From Candidatus Angelobacter sp. Gp1-AA117 (GTDB taxonomy: Bacteria; Acidobacteriota; Terriglobia; Terriglobales; Acidobacteriaceae): 42,577 nt of DNA. This document shows, piece by piece, positions 42,337 to 42,577 of the stretch. Below the pieces are notes generated by a model, which was not told where the DNA came from, did no database searches, and was given only the letters and a program-made list of their open reading frames with translations. The stretch spans positions 1-42,577 of the forward strand of contig QHVI01000040.1 in the NCBI GenBank assembly GCA_003223515.1, in the 5' to 3' direction. Numbering within the stretch: the first letter of the stretch is position 1; each line of letters starts with the position of its first letter. The translations under genes were made by a program, and so were the position numbers.

Positions 42337-42577
42337 ATGACCGAACGTTTTTCCGATAGGGAGAAGACTTGTCCAAGCCAGCAACCGAGCTTGGAAGAAC
42401 GACTGAAGGAGTACCCAGAACTGAAAACCAAGATTGAGGCGATGCTGGGCATTATTGAGAACGCGGGCGGGGATGTGGAGAAGGCGGCCGAAGCCGAGCG
42501 GCGGATCTTGGAGGAATTGCGGCGCATGGGGAACGAGGCTTTGCACAGTTGGGGGCGCCGGCAGCAGCAAAAAAAGG
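42337..42577 (+). CDS. ISKra4-family transposase, 5' part (cut by window end)
   Basis: The 80 visible residues start at ATG 42337, with GAGGAG just upstream. They contain 'LKTKIEAMLGIIENAGGDVE' and a following helix EAERRILEELRRMGNEALHSW, the charged N-terminal helical region typical of ISKra4-type transposases. The catalytic DDE part lies past the window. The left end of the element should lie between about 42112 and 42336, but without the right end its inverted repeats cannot be found. The gene is divergent from the RiPP-like precursor gene at 42111. Confidence 0.75.
   Translation, partial: MTERFSDREKTCPSQQPSLEERLKEYPELKTKIEAMLGIIENAGGDVEKAAEAERRILEELRRMGNEALHSWGRRQQQKK

Noticed and set aside
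42214-42570. 118-residue minus-strand frame at the right end
   Set aside because: It is the antisense of the ISKra4-type transposase start, which has a ribosome-binding site and family sequence.

Overview
The window looks like a chromosomal segment of an Acidobacteriota bacterium (Terriglobia/Koribacter-like). This is an inference from gene content, moderate-to-high GC, the many secreted helical proteins with no familiar domain, and the dispersed degenerate 'ACCGCAGAGGACGCAGAGG' intergenic repeats. No rRNA or tRNA gene and no CRISPR array was seen.

Layout. (1) 254-9089, all minus strand: uvrA, then a TPR protein and two small exported proteins in overlapping order, then a SprT-like metalloprotease, an L,D-transpeptidase and a membrane-anchored serine beta-lactamase-like hydrolase. 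(2) 9227-11982: a 2.76 kb transposable element with perfect 16-bp terminal inverted repeats, carrying an IS1-type DDE transposase and four passenger genes. (3) 12085-16627, minus: a cytochrome c oxidase cluster (pdxT-ctaC-ctaD-ctaE). It is interrupted between ctaC and ctaD by an opposite-strand GIY-YIG nuclease gene flanked by inverted copies of a structured REP-like palindrome. (4) 16859-19681: a large hybrid histidine kinase. (5) 19964-22672: a metallophosphoesterase and a nucleotidyltransferase, divergent from a stand-alone LigD-type polymerase domain. (6) 23224-25731: a fused acyl-ACP synthetase/ACP/acyltransferase. (7) 26196-35183: a nine-gene arginine operon, argR-argC-argB-argD-argF-argG-argH-(GNAT)-argJ, with 4-bp overlaps at most junctions and a tandem ARG-box operator upstream of argR. 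(8) 35360-41614: a carboxylesterase, a zinc-ribbon protein, a 90-bp remnant duplicating the carboxylesterase 3' end, a secreted S10-type peptidase, a glycine-zipper protein with a strong terminator, small membrane proteins and a pterin carbinolamine dehydratase. (9) 41941-42577: a very short gene for a candidate lanthipeptide-like precursor, then the start of an ISKra4-type transposase cut by the window end.

The arginine operon encodes the route from glutamate to arginine apart from carbamoyl phosphate supply, with its own repressor first. The cox genes give the catalytic core of an aa3-type terminal oxidase. Mobile and repeat DNA is dense for a housekeeping region. At least four kinds are visible: the IS1-type element, the ISKra4-type element, a MITE-like 181-bp element with a 13-bp flanking duplication, and the REP-like palindrome associated with GIY-YIG.

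The observations most worth following are the orphan RiPP-like precursor at 41941-42111, the REP/GIY-YIG unit whose palindromes show compensatory base changes, the cargo-bearing IS1-type element, and the remnant carboxylesterase tail. No database search was possible; family names rest on motifs visible in the translations.
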